64,000 nt of DNA from Glycine soja (Eukaryota > Streptophyta > Magnoliopsida > Fabales > Fabaceae). Each line of letters starts with the position of its first letter. Positions within the stretch are counted from its first letter, which is position 1. The DNA is taken from contig NC_041005.1 of the NCBI RefSeq assembly GCF_004193775.1, forward strand, positions 13,045,741-13,109,740. Direction: 5' to 3'. The position numbers and the translations under genes were made by a program. Below the pieces are notes generated by a model. That model ran no database searches, was not told the DNA's origin, and saw only the letters and a program-made list of their open reading frames with translations. Below are positions 35,492 through 47,273 of this stretch, one piece after another.

Positions 35492-36340
35492 TTTAAGTTT
35501 CATTTTAATGGAATTTTCTAATATTTATTTAATAAATCCATTAGTAGATTATTTGACATTTTAAATTCTTAAGCAACATAGATAATATAATAATTTTAGG
35601 ATTTAATATCCTTGATGAATAAGATAATAATTAGTAGCTGTCTCTTAGACAAAAACATATTAGCATATATTGTTCAACATTTTTAGTAGTGTAAAAAATG
35701 TGAGACAAATAGTTGTTGAAAAATCCTAAAGGATTTTTGTTATTCAAGGCCTTGAGAATAAGGTGATAATTTTGCTTAGTATTCCGTGGAGAGGCCCAAC
35801 CCATGAGAGGTGGCTGGCATACCTTTGAATATGTCTAATCCACATAAGGGAAATCTAAGCAATGACGTAAAATATATTATTGAGTAGCATGTGTGAGTTG
35901 TCGAGGAACGCCTACAAAGCGTTGGGAAGGCTAGTGGTGGTACCATTGGTATCCTTGAGGATATATAGATGTGTGAATCCACATGAAGCCGGAGCCGTTA
36001 CAAACTCCATGTTGTGGTGGTGATCCCCACATACATATTTCCTAACGAAACCCCAATTGCTCTGAGATCATATCTAGTGCCACCCCAATGGTTTATATTT
36101 GACATGTGTCATTTTGCGGATTCGCCCTGTTGCTGCTGCTACACCATGCTTAAGAGACACGTCAAACGGATTCGTCCACATGTTGGAGATCTCCATGGAG
36201 TTGAGTCTACATATATGGCATGACTATTATTGTAGAAGTATATGCTTTATAAACTTGTCTATTGTCTTTATTGAATATTAAGGTTTCATATTTTAGATGT
36301 ATGAGTTATTAAGTGTAGGTTTTCATAATTTTATGAGCTT
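35492..36340. repeat. Unclassified repeat; left part is source of an inverted copy
   Basis: From about 35,770 the base composition rises (GGAGAGGCCCAACCCATGAG, GCCACCCCAATGG, a GCTGCTGCT run) in contrast to the AT-rich surroundings, suggesting a fragment of a mobile element of unknown class. 35,492-35,925 recurs in reverse orientation at 43,766-44,203. The readings at 35,776, 36,014 and 36,099 show no family features. Confidence 0.6.
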
Positions 36341-36343
36341 ACC

Positions 36344-36870
36344 CACTACTAGAAAATAGGATTTTAACATCGATTATTAAGGACTTTCAACATCGGTTAT
36401 CAACCAATGTTGAAAGTACCAATGTTGAAAGTAATATCGTTAACATCGGTTTTCCAAAACCGATGTTGAGATAAAAATGACAACATTGTTTTTTCAAAAA
36501 ATTGATGTTATATAGTAAGAATTATAAAAAAAATGTCAAATATCTTCATATTAACATCGGTTTTTACCAAAACTGGTGTTAACTTATACATATAATATCG
36601 GTTTTTGCAAAAGCCAATGTTGTATTTGTATATTAACATCGGTTTTCGAAAAACGATTTTGGTTGTCATCCAACAACATCGGTTTTTACTAAAAATCAAT
36701 GTTGTTTTCTGATAACCAACATCGGCTTGTGGTAAAAATTGATGTTGTATGTTCAACAATAACATCGATTTTATAGAAACTGATGTTGTGAGTTCATGTT
36801 AACATCGGTTTTTGAGAAAACTGATGTTGTTTGTAAACATCAACGTCGGATTTTAGGAAAAATCGTTGTT
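36344..36870 (+). mobile_element. CACTA terminus with subterminal repeat cluster
   Basis: CACTACTAGAAAATAGG starts at 36,344 and is followed by about a dozen AACATCGGTTTT / AAAACCGATGTT motifs in both orientations, alternating so that neighbours can pair. This is the classic CACTA end (13-bp terminal inverted repeat plus subterminal transposase-binding repeats). The last four motifs (from 36,785) are shared with copy 1 at 26,567; the terminus itself is present only here. The matching right end was not found before 44,200. Confidence 0.85.
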
Positions 36871-37135
36871 GTTTTTTTAGATTTTTTCAATGTGTTTACT
36901 GTTTTTTTAGTTACCCCAAATTAACCTGCAAATTTAAAAGCAGAACCACAACAGATAATTTTTAGTCTGTTTTTAAACAATTTTTAGCAAAAATTCCTTA
37001 AAAATTGAATATTTACTATGAATTAAAAAAAATTTAATGTGCATATAACATGAATTGTAAAAAATGTAAATAAGTACACTACAATTGCAAAACTACTTAA
37101 ACACTAATTGTTTCATTTTTAACTTTCAAATAGTA

Positions 37136-37990
37136 GCTTGTCTGTTGGATGCGAAGCGCTTCCAATCTCTTTGGTTTCAATGGTCTAACATCATTGAAAT
37201 ATGGAATGATATAATAAAACATAAGTTAATAATATATAATATCCATTATAACAAAATGAAATACATTTGAATTAAACTATTACCATTTTCCAATTATTCT
37301 TGAAACTTCCTAAGATTATAGTTGACATCCGGTGCATGACGTAATACTCGCACGCAGTACTTCCTTTTTGTCTATTACACTAAATACATTATGAAATTTA
37401 GATATTCAATGTTAATTTCAAATTAGTCTACACAATATTAAAATATAACTAGAAACATTGTTTAAATGACTTACTTTAACAACAATCCACCTAGCAGTAG
37501 CCTTGGATTTACTTTGTGGAGTATCGTCAAATCCTTTCAAAGCATTGTTCAATACAAACATGGATGTGAATTGCACAATTAAAATATTGATGTTCCCAAA
37601 TAATGCTAATGTAAATGTATTGAAAAACATGTGTGGGAGGTCCTTGGAGCCGATCCAAAGTATTGTTTGATCATGGCATTGGCTCCAATAGCACGCATAC
37701 GACCAGGGTGTTATGGTCGGCCAATGACAATAATCAATACATCTTAACGTCCATGGGCGACAAAGGAATCCTGTGAGGAATAATCCTCCATGGAATCCTA
37801 TAAGGAACACATTTATTTGTTTACTCAATCAAACAATAAACATAAATAATTGCAATTGACAATTGAAAGTGACTTCCAATCTTGTTAGCAATTTCCTTTG
37901 CCGCCTCAAACATCATTTGGTCAGTTTTCTTGGTGTAAGTCATTTTCCACTTCACGTGTCGTCTGATGGAAGATGGCACATTGGTTACTT
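37136..37990 (-). pseudogene. En/Spm transposase relic, copy 2 (further deleted)
   Basis: Same blocks as the copy-1 relic: the SIRRHVKWKM region near 37,960, FVAHGR near 37,760, then a ~283-bp deletion that removes the KQYFGPAPRTS-to-STKENVV part, then GFDDTPQSKSKATARWIVVK near 37,480-37,560, CEYYVMHRMSTIILGSF near 37,300-37,360 and the ALRIQ block near 37,140. The fused 136-aa reading at 37,418-37,828 is a by-product of the deletion. Confidence 0.75.
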
Positions 37991-38844
37991 CCTAACCTGT
38001 ATTTTTTATACTAAAACTTGCACTTACTTTAAAATTTTATAAATTTTAGTAGTTATGTATTTACTAATTTTTATTTCCATATATCATGAAATTCTATTGA
38101 CAATTGCCTTTATGAAATGCAAAAAATTTACATCTTTTTTCTGAATAAATTAATAAAGTATTTTTGAATATTTCTATAAACATTGTTTAATGGACTTGCA
38201 GTGATAGTCAATTAATACAAATGTACACAAATTGAAAGGAGGATTGCGGATTGGTGACAGAAAATTAAGCTAAAGATGAAAATTGGCTAATAAATTTAAT
38301 TAAGTGCTAATCACAATATTGTTATCTTAATGACTTGCTGATATTAATTTATGACATCTAGAAATAATTTAGTACAACTCAATTTTTTTAAAACACTAGA
38401 AAAGCTTCCTTGATTGTGCATTTTGAAATTGAATTTAAATAATATTATTTTAATCAACGACGTTTAAACTAATTAAATTTTTTAAGGATCTTTGTTATAA
38501 CTAATGACGACTAACTATCATTATTCTTGCTAATTTCTTGACTTTTATTTTTCACTTTTGTCGTATAATCTTATATTATCAAATCATAAGTCTAGATAAA
38601 ATTCGATGGAATTTTCAATTGAAACTCCTAAAAAAATAACATTTATTTAATTATGTTTTACGAGAATAAATTTAATTTTCACTGGAAATATATGTAAATA
38701 TGTGTGTGTACATACATAAAATCAACTCCTATTACTAAAACTCACATTACTAAATTGATTAAGAGGACATGAATTTTCCTTATTGTATCTAAATGTTAGT
38801 TTGTAGGAAAATTTGATATATTATGTGTTTCTAAATTCAAATAT

Positions 38845-40700
38845 CCTTTTAAAAAATGTTTTGGGATTTTCTAAAGGATCTATTCCTTTTTCTTATCTTG
38901 GGTTGCCCCTCTTTTAAGCTCCTAGAAGGGTTCTTTACTCTTCTTTATGGGAATAGTACAATTGATTAAAACAGTTGTGTGGAGTAGCTTGTTATATGGT
39001 TTTCACATTTACTCTTGGGCTATAGCTACATTGAAGATGCTTGATACGTGGCTTCAAAAATTCATTTGTATTGGTGATATTGACGAGAGAAAATTATTCA
39101 CAATATCCTGAAGAAAAAAAAAAAGGTGATCTCCTTTAGAGATGGGTGGCCTTTGAATTAGATCACTATAATTAATCAATAATGTTGCAATTATGAAGCT
39201 AATTTGGTCTTTAGCCATTTCAGATGAGCCTTGGGCTTTTTGTGCTATTCTAGATTTCTTAAGGTTGGTACTCCTGGGGAATCCTATATCTTCTCTTCTA
39301 TTTGGACAGGGATCAAGGATTTTTTTTGGATTGTTAAGGAACATTCGGTTTGGTTAGTTGGAGATCTTATTAACATCTCCTTCTGGCTGGATAATTGGCT
39401 TGATGAATCGACAACAATCACTCTAAATATTCTAGAGTTGACTCGAAACTCATTCCAGCCCATGGTGAAGGGCTTAAATAGGAATAAATGTTGGGTGCTT
39501 CCTCAAGAGTTCACACTATCTTTTCCTAGCTAGCGGAAGACATTAAATTTTTTATTATTCCTTTAGAGGAGATCATAGATAAACCCATTTGGATCCCCTC
39601 AAATTTAGGAAACATGACTTTTAAAGGAGTGTTTTCTTTCTTCCAAACTAACTTGCAATCATTATCTTGGCATAAGATCTTACGTAAAAAAGGAATCTCG
39701 CCATCAAAATCCTTTTTGTTTTGGAGATGGATTCATGATTGTTCATCTACGGATGATAATTTGAATGTAGGGTTTTTTTTTTCTTTTGCCTCTATTTGTT
39801 ATCATTGTGGAGCTATTGTTGATAATGCAAAACAACTATTTCAGGAATGTCCCTTAGCAATGAAGCTTTGGAACTAGCTTAGTCACTTATTGCAATGTAG
39901 CAAGTCTTTTTCTTCTGCTATGAACCTGTTTCATACTTGCTGCAATTCAATTAGCTCATAGGTCAAGGATGTGCACGTTTCTTTAGTTGTACACATCATT
40001 TAGCTTATTTGGTATAATAGGAACCAAGCTAGGTGTGAAAGTGGCCCTTTTCAGTATGAGCACATTGTCCACAAAGTTATCTCAAAAGGGATGGATTAAG
40101 TGCAACATTGATGGTGCAACAAATAGTTGTCTGGGGCCTTGAGCTAGCAGGGGAATTTTTCGTAATTCTAGGGGTGCTTTTTTGGGTTGTTTCTCGCACT
40201 CTTTGGATATTTCAATTGCTTTTCATGCTGAGTTGCAAGTTTCATTTTTAGCTATTGAAATAGCACAAGGCAAAGGTCTGGATCAATTATGGTTGAAAGG
40301 TGACTCATTGTCATTGCCACAAGTTTTCAAATCTCATCTCCTGGTGCCGTGGAGGTTTCAAAATAGATGGATTAATTGTTTGTCATATACTAAGTGAATC
40401 TCTTTCCATAACTCCCATATTTGTGTGAACGAAATTATTGTACGAATAGATAGCGAATCGTGGTTTACATGCACAAGGTATCATATGGTGGGATATAGTC
40501 CAAATCTTTTATTGCTAATACTTCTGTTCATGATAAGTTGAATATGCCTAATTATAGGTTTTGCTATTTTTTTTTATTTGGATGGATTTGGTTTTATGTC
40601 CTCCTATGTTTGTTGTTATTTCCTTTTTTGATGAACAAATTTGGTTTGCGGGCATATGATTGATTGCCCCTATGGTGCCGACATAATTGGAATGATAGGG
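38845..40700 (+). pseudogene. LINE (L1-type) RT end, zf-RVT and RNase H relic
   Basis: In order: the RT tail (SSLLYGFHIYSWAIATLKML with an LYGFHIYSWA-type block near 38,990), a segment ending in SIWTGIKDFFWIVKEHSVWL (near 39,300), the zinc-binding region (FLFWRWIHD...ICYHCGAIVDNAKQLFQECP near 39,715-39,860) and an RNase H region (KCNIDGATNSC, then RGIFRNSRGAFLGCFSHSL near 40,100-40,200), followed by a 3' UTR shared with copy 1. All are in plant L1 order. Multiple stops and frame changes show it is dead, and there is no upstream RT core or ORF1. Confidence 0.8.
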
Positions 40701-41295
40701 TTTTATCATGATGCGTTTGCAATCCTTTGCTTAAAAAAATATCCTCTTTTAAATTGATTTTTGAATATGATAATAAAATTATGTATCTATATTCTTTTAA
40801 TATATCGTCATTGTCATCATCTTTATTATGCTCCTAATGTCCTATAATGTTGAGCTTTTCTTGTTAAAAAGTAAGAGAAAATGTTCAAGCATATAACCAA
40901 ATGTATGACAAAATTATAATTATAAGTATAAAAGGACAACTAATTAAAAAATATATGTTATTTAGAAATACCTAAAGAATCAGTTTGTGGGTTCAATTTG
41001 AAATGTGTTCATAAAAAAAGCATGTTTAGAGCAAAATGCATAATACTCCTTTAAACAATCGGACATTTGAATATCAATTGAAAGGAAAAAAAAATTATGT
41101 CATCTCTATTGTCTTTTGTTCATTCCTCTTGTATGCACCATACGATGGAATATAAAAAAGAAAAGAAAAAGAACTCCGTATTGAGATATGGACAAAAGGA
41201 GTGTTGATGTTTATGTTGTCATGAACCAACTATCACAAAATAAAATAAAGCACTAAGTGAAGGGACATGAATAATTTAAAATTACATTTTTAATA

Positions 41296-42790
41296 TCATT
41301 GTGGTAGTTCCTCTGCCAAAAAGATGTAGAAATGTCCCATAGCTCCAGTACGAAACTCATTTTTATATCTAGATTCTAGAGTCAAAATTTCACCATCATG
41401 AATCTTGATTGAACCCGGTTGTGGATAACAAACAGACATTCCAATGAGATAACCTTTCTCATTTCCAGCCTCTTTTCCCGTTCCATATTTTGGTGTTGAT
41501 GTACATAAAGTCCTTCCATCCTAAATGGTAGGAGAACATAAATTTTAGAGTTGAAGATGCATTGTTATATATGACCTTTTACAATGATATGAAATTAGAA
41601 AATTTATTGAATAAAAAGTCATTCACAAAAAGTTTCACAAAATTAATACGTAACTAATAACAAATGGTTTATAAGAATGGCGAAAAATACTGTTCATCAC
41701 CTGTCCATATAAAGTTGCATTTACAACACCTGAATGCATATGAGCAGTGCCATAAATTAGATAACCTCCATTTTCCATTGGGATGTTTGCTTTTTGGACA
41801 TGAGGAGAATCACCACCACCACCAGCTGGAATGGTATACTCTGCCTGCAAGGAATTAAGATTTACTTTTGTTCACTCACTCTAATAAGATTGAAAAGTAT
41901 ATTGTTTTATCATAAAGTACTGTCTTGAAAAACTTATCTACCAGACAATCATGAAGTATTTTGGAACCATTTGACCTCACTTTGTCGGTGGAATCAAGTA
42001 TGTAAACCTTAACTGGTATTTGGTATATGTTCCAATCAACCCAACTAATTTTGTATCTTAAGGAAACCATTCTCCTTGAACCTTGAAAACCCTCTATTTG
42101 CTTGCATTGTAAGTTGTCCTGACAACAAAAGAGACCTCCTTTATAATTTGTAGTCAATCTTTGGTTATGTATATCCCTTGTGACATTATAAAAGTCCTTC
42201 GGGAGATTCATATTGTCACATCTACATTGAGTGCAGGCTTTCTTATCTTGTGCACCACGTGTATCAATGACCATGATGTTGAGCAACCATTTCTCCTCAT
42301 ATCCATTTTTAATTTTTGTTGGGTTACCTTGTTCTATAGCAAAAGGATCGGGAATTTTTGAGGTTGTTCCTCGTGATTCTACTCCAAATCCCCAATAATG
42401 TGGAAGAATGCCACCATTACATGTGCCTTCGTTTCTTTGGAAAAAAGCATCCTCAGGACGACGAAGCTTAGGATTAGGTGACATGGTAATATTTTGGTGG
42501 TACTTTATTGCAAACCAATGATGAAGGTAAGTTTCATACGAAGGTATAGAGTTCCCTTCTTGGTCAACTAGTTCCGCATCAAAACTCTTAATTCCAACAT
42601 GACCTTTTGGAAACTTTATATTCTCAAATGTTTTTGTTGCAATTGATCCTGGTCCCATTTCAAAACTCCCAGTTACAAAAATAGCTGTCTTGATATGATT
42701 TTCAGGCTTTTGATATAGTGAATATGATGTACTTGGTAGCAACAATAGTATTGAGAATGAAAGTATCATTGCATTAGAGATAAACTCCAT
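41296..42790 (-). CDS. SURNod19 family protein, copy 2
   Basis: Exons 42,790-41,921, 41,844-41,701 and 41,520-41,296 with the same splice sites as copy 1, giving 412 aa. It differs from copy 1 at two residues: DKKA instead of DKKT before the CTQCRC cluster, and an Ile-Phe-Leu instead of Ile-Tyr-Leu near the C-terminus (HFYI(Y/F)LAEE). Other coding differences seen are silent. The signal peptide and all family blocks are intact. Both copies therefore look functional and recently separated. In this copy the gene sits between a LINE relic and an inverted-duplication junction, with its complete upstream region. Confidence 0.92.
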
Positions 42791-43066
42791 GTTAACCTGA
42801 ACATAAACAAGTAGTGTCACAAAATTAGTAATGAATTGTCTATGATGTTATTTTTTTTAAGGTAAGCTCAATTACATATAATTCAAACACATGATTAAAA
42901 GATTAGGTAGATTGATAAGTAAGTTTGAAAAAAAAAGTATATTGCTTACCATATGAGAAGAAGACAAAGGATTGATCATGATGAAGATTTGGTCTTTGTT
43001 GAAAATTAAAGCAATTGTTTAGATAAATTGGTGTACATACGATGGTCTTGTTTGGTGCTTTTATAA
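42791..43066 (-). promoter_or_regulatory. Promoter and 5' UTR with intron, SURNod19 copy 2
   Basis: Same layout as copy 1 with offset 1,572 + 10,000: TATA box at about 43,058-43,066, donor after 42,950, acceptor before 42,796. The upstream DNA is nearly identical to copy 1 until the junction at 43,769, about 0.7 kb upstream of the TATA box, so distal regulation may differ between copies. Confidence 0.65.
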
Positions 43067-43765
43067 TAGAAGATTTTGTAGCAATATAACTGGCATAACT
43101 AAATGTAGATTTAATACACACGTAAAATGTTTATTTCCATTTGTCGCTAAAGCATGTGTTTGCAATCTACAGGTAATGATTTGAACAAAATTTATTAATA
43201 ATTGTTAGTGACTTTTATGAAACTACAAATCATTAAGCAACTGTTTAGATCTATTTATGGGTACAATAATTGGTGTCAATTGATACTTTATGTAAGAATT
43301 AGTTTCTATAATAATTTCAATCCCTCTTCATGGTAAACTTTTGTTTTAGTTTTCTGTTTCTTTTAATTATAAATCCAAAGGTGGGGGAATGTGTATACAT
43401 TACTTATTAACCAACAAATTAAACTCCTTTAAAGCACGAAATTAGTTATCTCACAATATTATGCAGTGTCTTTTTAATGCCAAATAAGATTTTAAATACT
43501 TTTTGTTTTTATGATATGATTTACAAAATCAACATGTTAGGCTTGTCTCTTTTAAAGAATGAAACAAAATAAATATGCTTCTTCATATGAATACAAGTTT
43601 GCTTCCACGTTCAATCAAATATTATTGGTGATTACTTTTCTGTTTTTTTTTCAAAAGAAATAGAAAATACACATCTAACATTGAAAAAAATTTGATTCAT
43701 TAAAATTTTCGCTAACATATCTACTTGTAAGAATACATAATTTGGAAAATGAGATTCTCACTCTC

Positions 43766-44203
43766 CCCAACGCTTTGTAGGCGTTCCTCGACAACTCACA
43801 CATGCTACTCAATAATATATATTTAACGCCATTGCTTAGATTTCCCTTATGTGGATTAGACATATTCAAAGGTATGCCAGCCACCTCTCATGGGTTGGGC
43901 CTCTCCACGGAATACTAAGCAAAATTATCACCTTATTCTCAAGGCCTTGAATAACGAAAATTCTTTAGGATTTTTCAATAACTATTTGTCTCACATTTTT
44001 TACACTACTAAAAATGTTGAACAATATATGCTAATATGTTTTTGTCTAAGAGACAGCTACTAATTATTATCTTATTAATCAAGGATATTAAATCCTAAAA
44101 TTATTATATTATCTACGTTGCTTTAGAATTTAAAATGTCAAATAATCTACTAATGGATTTATTAAATAAATATTAGAAAATTCCATTAAAAGGAAACTTA
44201 AAT
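43766..44203. repeat. Inverted copy of 35,492-35,925
   Basis: Read in reverse, this segment follows 35,925 back to 35,492 with a few substitutions, including the CATGCTACTCAATAATATAT, CTCTCCACGGAATACTAAGC and GACAGCTACTAATTATTATC sections. The left joint shares CCCA(A) with the end of the segmental duplication. At the right, AATAATCTACTAATGGATTTA (44,144-44,164) is repeated at 44,201-44,221 before the gypsy LTR remnant begins. Confidence 0.9.
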
Positions 44204-44222
44204 AATCTACTAATGGATTTAC

Positions 44223-44450
44223 TAAAAAATAGGTTGTTGTCCTTCGAGACAAACGTAAGAGGTGCTAATACCTTCCTCAAGCGTAAATATAACTCCCGAA
44301 CTTAGAATTTTTATTTTGACCGGTTTCCTTCGGTTTTCCCGACGTTTTCCACAAATAAACGTTGGTGGCGACTGCGCGCATCTTTCCTCCTTTGGAAAGC
44401 GCACCCGTGAGCCTCGCCTTTGCTCGCCCGCAAAAGGGCACGTTGCGACA
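44223..44450 (+). repeat. 5' LTR remnant (3' part only)
   Basis: About 228 bp, GC-rich, ending TTGCGACA two bases before the primer binding site. It starts abruptly after the short repeat ending at 44,222; no TG start or TATA box is seen, and LTRs of this lineage are usually much longer, so the left part is missing. The short readings at 44,222-44,578 are shadows. Confidence 0.75.
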
Positions 44451-44452
44451 GT

Positions 44453-44470
44453 TGGCGACTCCACTGGGGA
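44453..44470 (+). other. Primer binding site
   Basis: TGGCGACTCCACTGGGGA starts with the TGG that pairs with the CCA end of a tRNA and is placed two bases after the LTR. It is the form I associate with tRNA-Arg priming in Ogre elements; I have not checked it against tRNA genes. Confidence 0.8.
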
Positions 44471-45166
44471 GTATTTTTTGTGAGTTAGGCCTATTTTAAG
44501 GAATTGTGGATTTGTGAAACTTCGTGTGTGCATTTGTTGAACTGTGTAAAATGTAAATAACTGTTGTCTATTTCGCATTCTTTACACTGCATTCTAAGCA
44601 CCCACGGGTTTGAGTGAAAAAAAAGGGGCCCTATACCCGGGTTCATGGGAATTTAAGGAGTGGAGGTGAATCTATCATCATGCTAGGTCTCCGACTTGCT
44701 TGATAATAGTGAAACCTCGTCTAGAGCTTTCTCTCTTTATAATGTGTTGTCGCTGGTATTCCATACCGCCACAATATTATTATCTTGAGTGATGATACCT
44801 CTAGAAAACAGCCGTGTGAGTTATGAATTGTTGGGGAGTAGTTATTAGAGACCCCTAGATATTGTCCTATAGGTTCCCAAATAGGGGCAAAGAGCAAACA
44901 CGCTCTGTGCCATTCGTTCTCATGCATTTTTTTTTGTAAAATACCACTAGTTTATAGTTTTTGCTAGTGGTGTTTGGTTTCTTTAGAGTAATACATAACC
45001 TTTTTTATGCTACGTCGAGGCGCCATCATGCCCAAACGTAGCATTAAAATTGGATCTCTGTGGTCTCGTATGTATGAATTACCCCTTTGTGTTGTTTTCT
45101 TTCTGTTTCATGCATACGCATTGCATCATTCATGTCGGAGTCTTGATCCACCCCTTTTTTAGGTAA
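44471..45166 (+). other. Untranslated leader of the gypsy element
   Basis: About 700 bp without a credible ORF. It contains CACCCACGGGTTTGAGTG and an A-run, and ends with TTTTTTAGGTAA just before the first ATG of ORF1, which could be a splice acceptor. Confidence 0.6.
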
Positions 45167-46945
45167 ATGATGGGGACAAATCAAAATGGCAAAAGGTTTT
45201 ATCAAGTCAAGGTTAAAGGTCTAGATGCCACTAGCCTCAAGGAATTGGGACGATTGATGGGACCTCTCCAAAGGCAAGCCTTCCGCAAAGTGTACGGGAA
45301 GATTCTAGATTTGACTGCAGCAGAGGTATTTACGGAAGCTGTCGTATCCCTCGCCCAATACTATGACCAGCTGTTGAGGTGTTTCACGTTTGGGGACTTC
45401 CAAATGGTACCAACTATTGAAGAGTTTGAGGAAATATTAGGATGCCCTCTTGGGGGGAGAAAACCGTATCTTTTCTCCGGTTTTCTTCCTTCCTTGAGCA
45501 AGATTGCAGCTGTGGTTGGAGATTCAGCAAAAGAGTTGGATCGCATGAAGCAAACTCGGAACGGCGTAGTGGGCCTGCCTCAGAAATACTTGGAAGGCAA
45601 GGCAAGGGATATGGCAAGCCAAGAGAAGTGGGCCCCGTTTGCGGATATATTAGCTTTGTTGATTTTTGGGGTTGTCCTCTTTCCGAACGTTGACAGTTTG
45701 GTAGACTTAGCCGCCATTGATGCTTTCCTCGCATATCACCATAGCAAGGAAAGTCTAGTGGTGGCTATCTTGGCAGATTTGTTTGACACCTTTGACCGGA
45801 GGTGTGAGAAAAACAGTGCCCGGATTGTCTGTTGTTTACCCGCTCTCTGTGTGTGGTTGATTTCACACCTATTCCAACAAGACACAAGACACCCGTGTCC
45901 GCTTCAAAGTTATCACTCATGCGCCGAAAAAGGAAGAGTCGATTGGGACCAACATTTGGCGGAGATAGGGGGCAGCGCAATCAATTGGTTTCCTCGTTGG
46001 AAGGAAGGCAAGGAAGGAGTTCTTTTCTCGTGTGGGGACTACCCTAATGTTCCATTGATAGGGACTAGGGGGTGTATTAATTATAATCCCACGCTCGCCA
46101 TAAGACAGCTAGGGTACCCCATGATGGGAGCGCCAACGGAAGGGAGTCTCTCACCTTTCCTTGTGAAAGATTTAGGCGCGCAAGGTCTCAAGGTTATACA
46201 AAGAATCCACAAGGCGTGGAGGAGTCCGTTGAGGAAAGACAAGGAGCTTAGGGGCATCCGTAATGGCGTCATCGAAGGTTATCATGGATGGCTAAGAATT
46301 CACACGCGAGGGTTAGATTGGCTCTCCAAGTTGAAAGTTATCGATGAGGAGAACTTCGAAGCTCCGGAGGAAGATGAAGAAGTCCGAGCTCTAAAATTGG
46401 AGCTAGGGAAGGCAAGACTCGCCAAGGAGAAGTTCAAATCAGCTGCTACACACATCCGGAAAGAGTGCACCGAGTTACAAGAGGAAAACGCGGCCACTGC
46501 AAGAGCCCTTGAACAAGAAACCAAAAGGGCCCGCAAGGAGGAATATGGCTGAGAGAAATTCCGAGGAGCATTGTGGGGTAGCAACAATGAGCTCAAGCTC
46601 TGAAGAGAGGAAAGAGATCGGTCACGGGTGCATGGCATGATCTTAAAAGAAGAGTTAGTTGCTTGCGCGAGGTCCAGAAGGAGTTTGGCTCAACACTTGG
46701 AAGCCACGGAGCAAAGCATGCTAGCTATCATAGGGCAATACAAGGAAGAGTTGAACCAGTCTATGGCCCATGAACAAAAGCTAGTGGAGGATTTTGCACA
46801 AGTGTATGCCGAAAAAGAAGCAAGAGGGAGGGTGATTGATGCATTGCATCAAGAAGCGACTATGTGGATGGATAGGTTCGCCTTGACCTTGAATGGAAGT
46901 CAAGACCTCCCGCGTCTATTAGCCAAAGCAAAAGCCACGGCTTAA
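45167..46945 (+). pseudogene. Ogre ORF1 (extra ORF upstream of gag)
   Basis: One frame from ATG 45,167 to TAA 46,943-46,945, interrupted by TGA at 46,550-46,552 and TGA at 46,601-46,603. About 590 codons. The first 385 residues form a folded domain of the plant-mobile-domain type (FGDFQMVPTIEEFEEILGCP, then GYHGWLRIHTRGLDWL near the end), as in Ogre ORF1 proteins of unknown role. After about residue 400 the protein is a charged coiled coil (LKLELGKARLAKEKFK, LQEENAATARALEQE) and the second part after the stops continues it (YKEELNQSMAHEQKLVEDF). The two stops lie inside the coil, so the N-terminal domain could still be made. Confidence 0.85.
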
Positions 46946-47273
46946 GTGTGTACGGCCCCCGAGAAGATTCATGGGCTAATCAATTACTGTCAACACATGA
47001 TAGATTTGATGGCCCATATAATTAGAAATCGTTAGGTTCTCTTGTAATACCTTTGTATAATCTTGGCTAGATGAAAGCTTTTGTTCTTTTTATAAAATGA
47101 GAAGTTCTGAACTCATCATGTTATCTAAAAAACCTTTGGGTGGATCCAAGTGCTCCGATCATTCATTTGCATATTCATGTTTTGGTGGCATACTCACCTT
47201 TGTTTATTTCTTTAGGAATTTCATCATAACTAAGAAAACACCAAGGCACCCCTATAACACTCGATCCAGAAAA
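46946..47273 (+). other. Spacer between ORF1 and gag
   Basis: Non-coding linker. The gag frame is open upstream to ATG 47,097, but the sequence there is hydrophobic and unlike Gag. I prefer ATG 47,274, after PYNTRSRK. Confidence 0.5.

Larger units (their letters stand above)
36785..43769. repeat. Segmental duplication, copy 2
   Basis: Collinear with 26,567-32,197 (offset 10,217 at its left part, 11,572 at its right part). It retains the LINE body missing from copy 1 and lacks about 283 bp of transposase sequence near 37,626, where GAAAAA joins CATGTGTGGG. Its right edge (CTCTCCCCA) is joined to inverted DNA. Confidence 0.95.

Noticed and set aside
35685..35695. CACTA end (TAGTAGTG / CACTACTAAAAATG) inside the inverted repeat
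   Set aside because: No subterminal repeats follow on either side and the motif is simply copied in both arms of the inverted duplication.
37418..37828. 136-aa novel protein on the minus strand
   Set aside because: It is a fusion of two frames of the transposase relic created by the ~283-bp deletion in copy 2.
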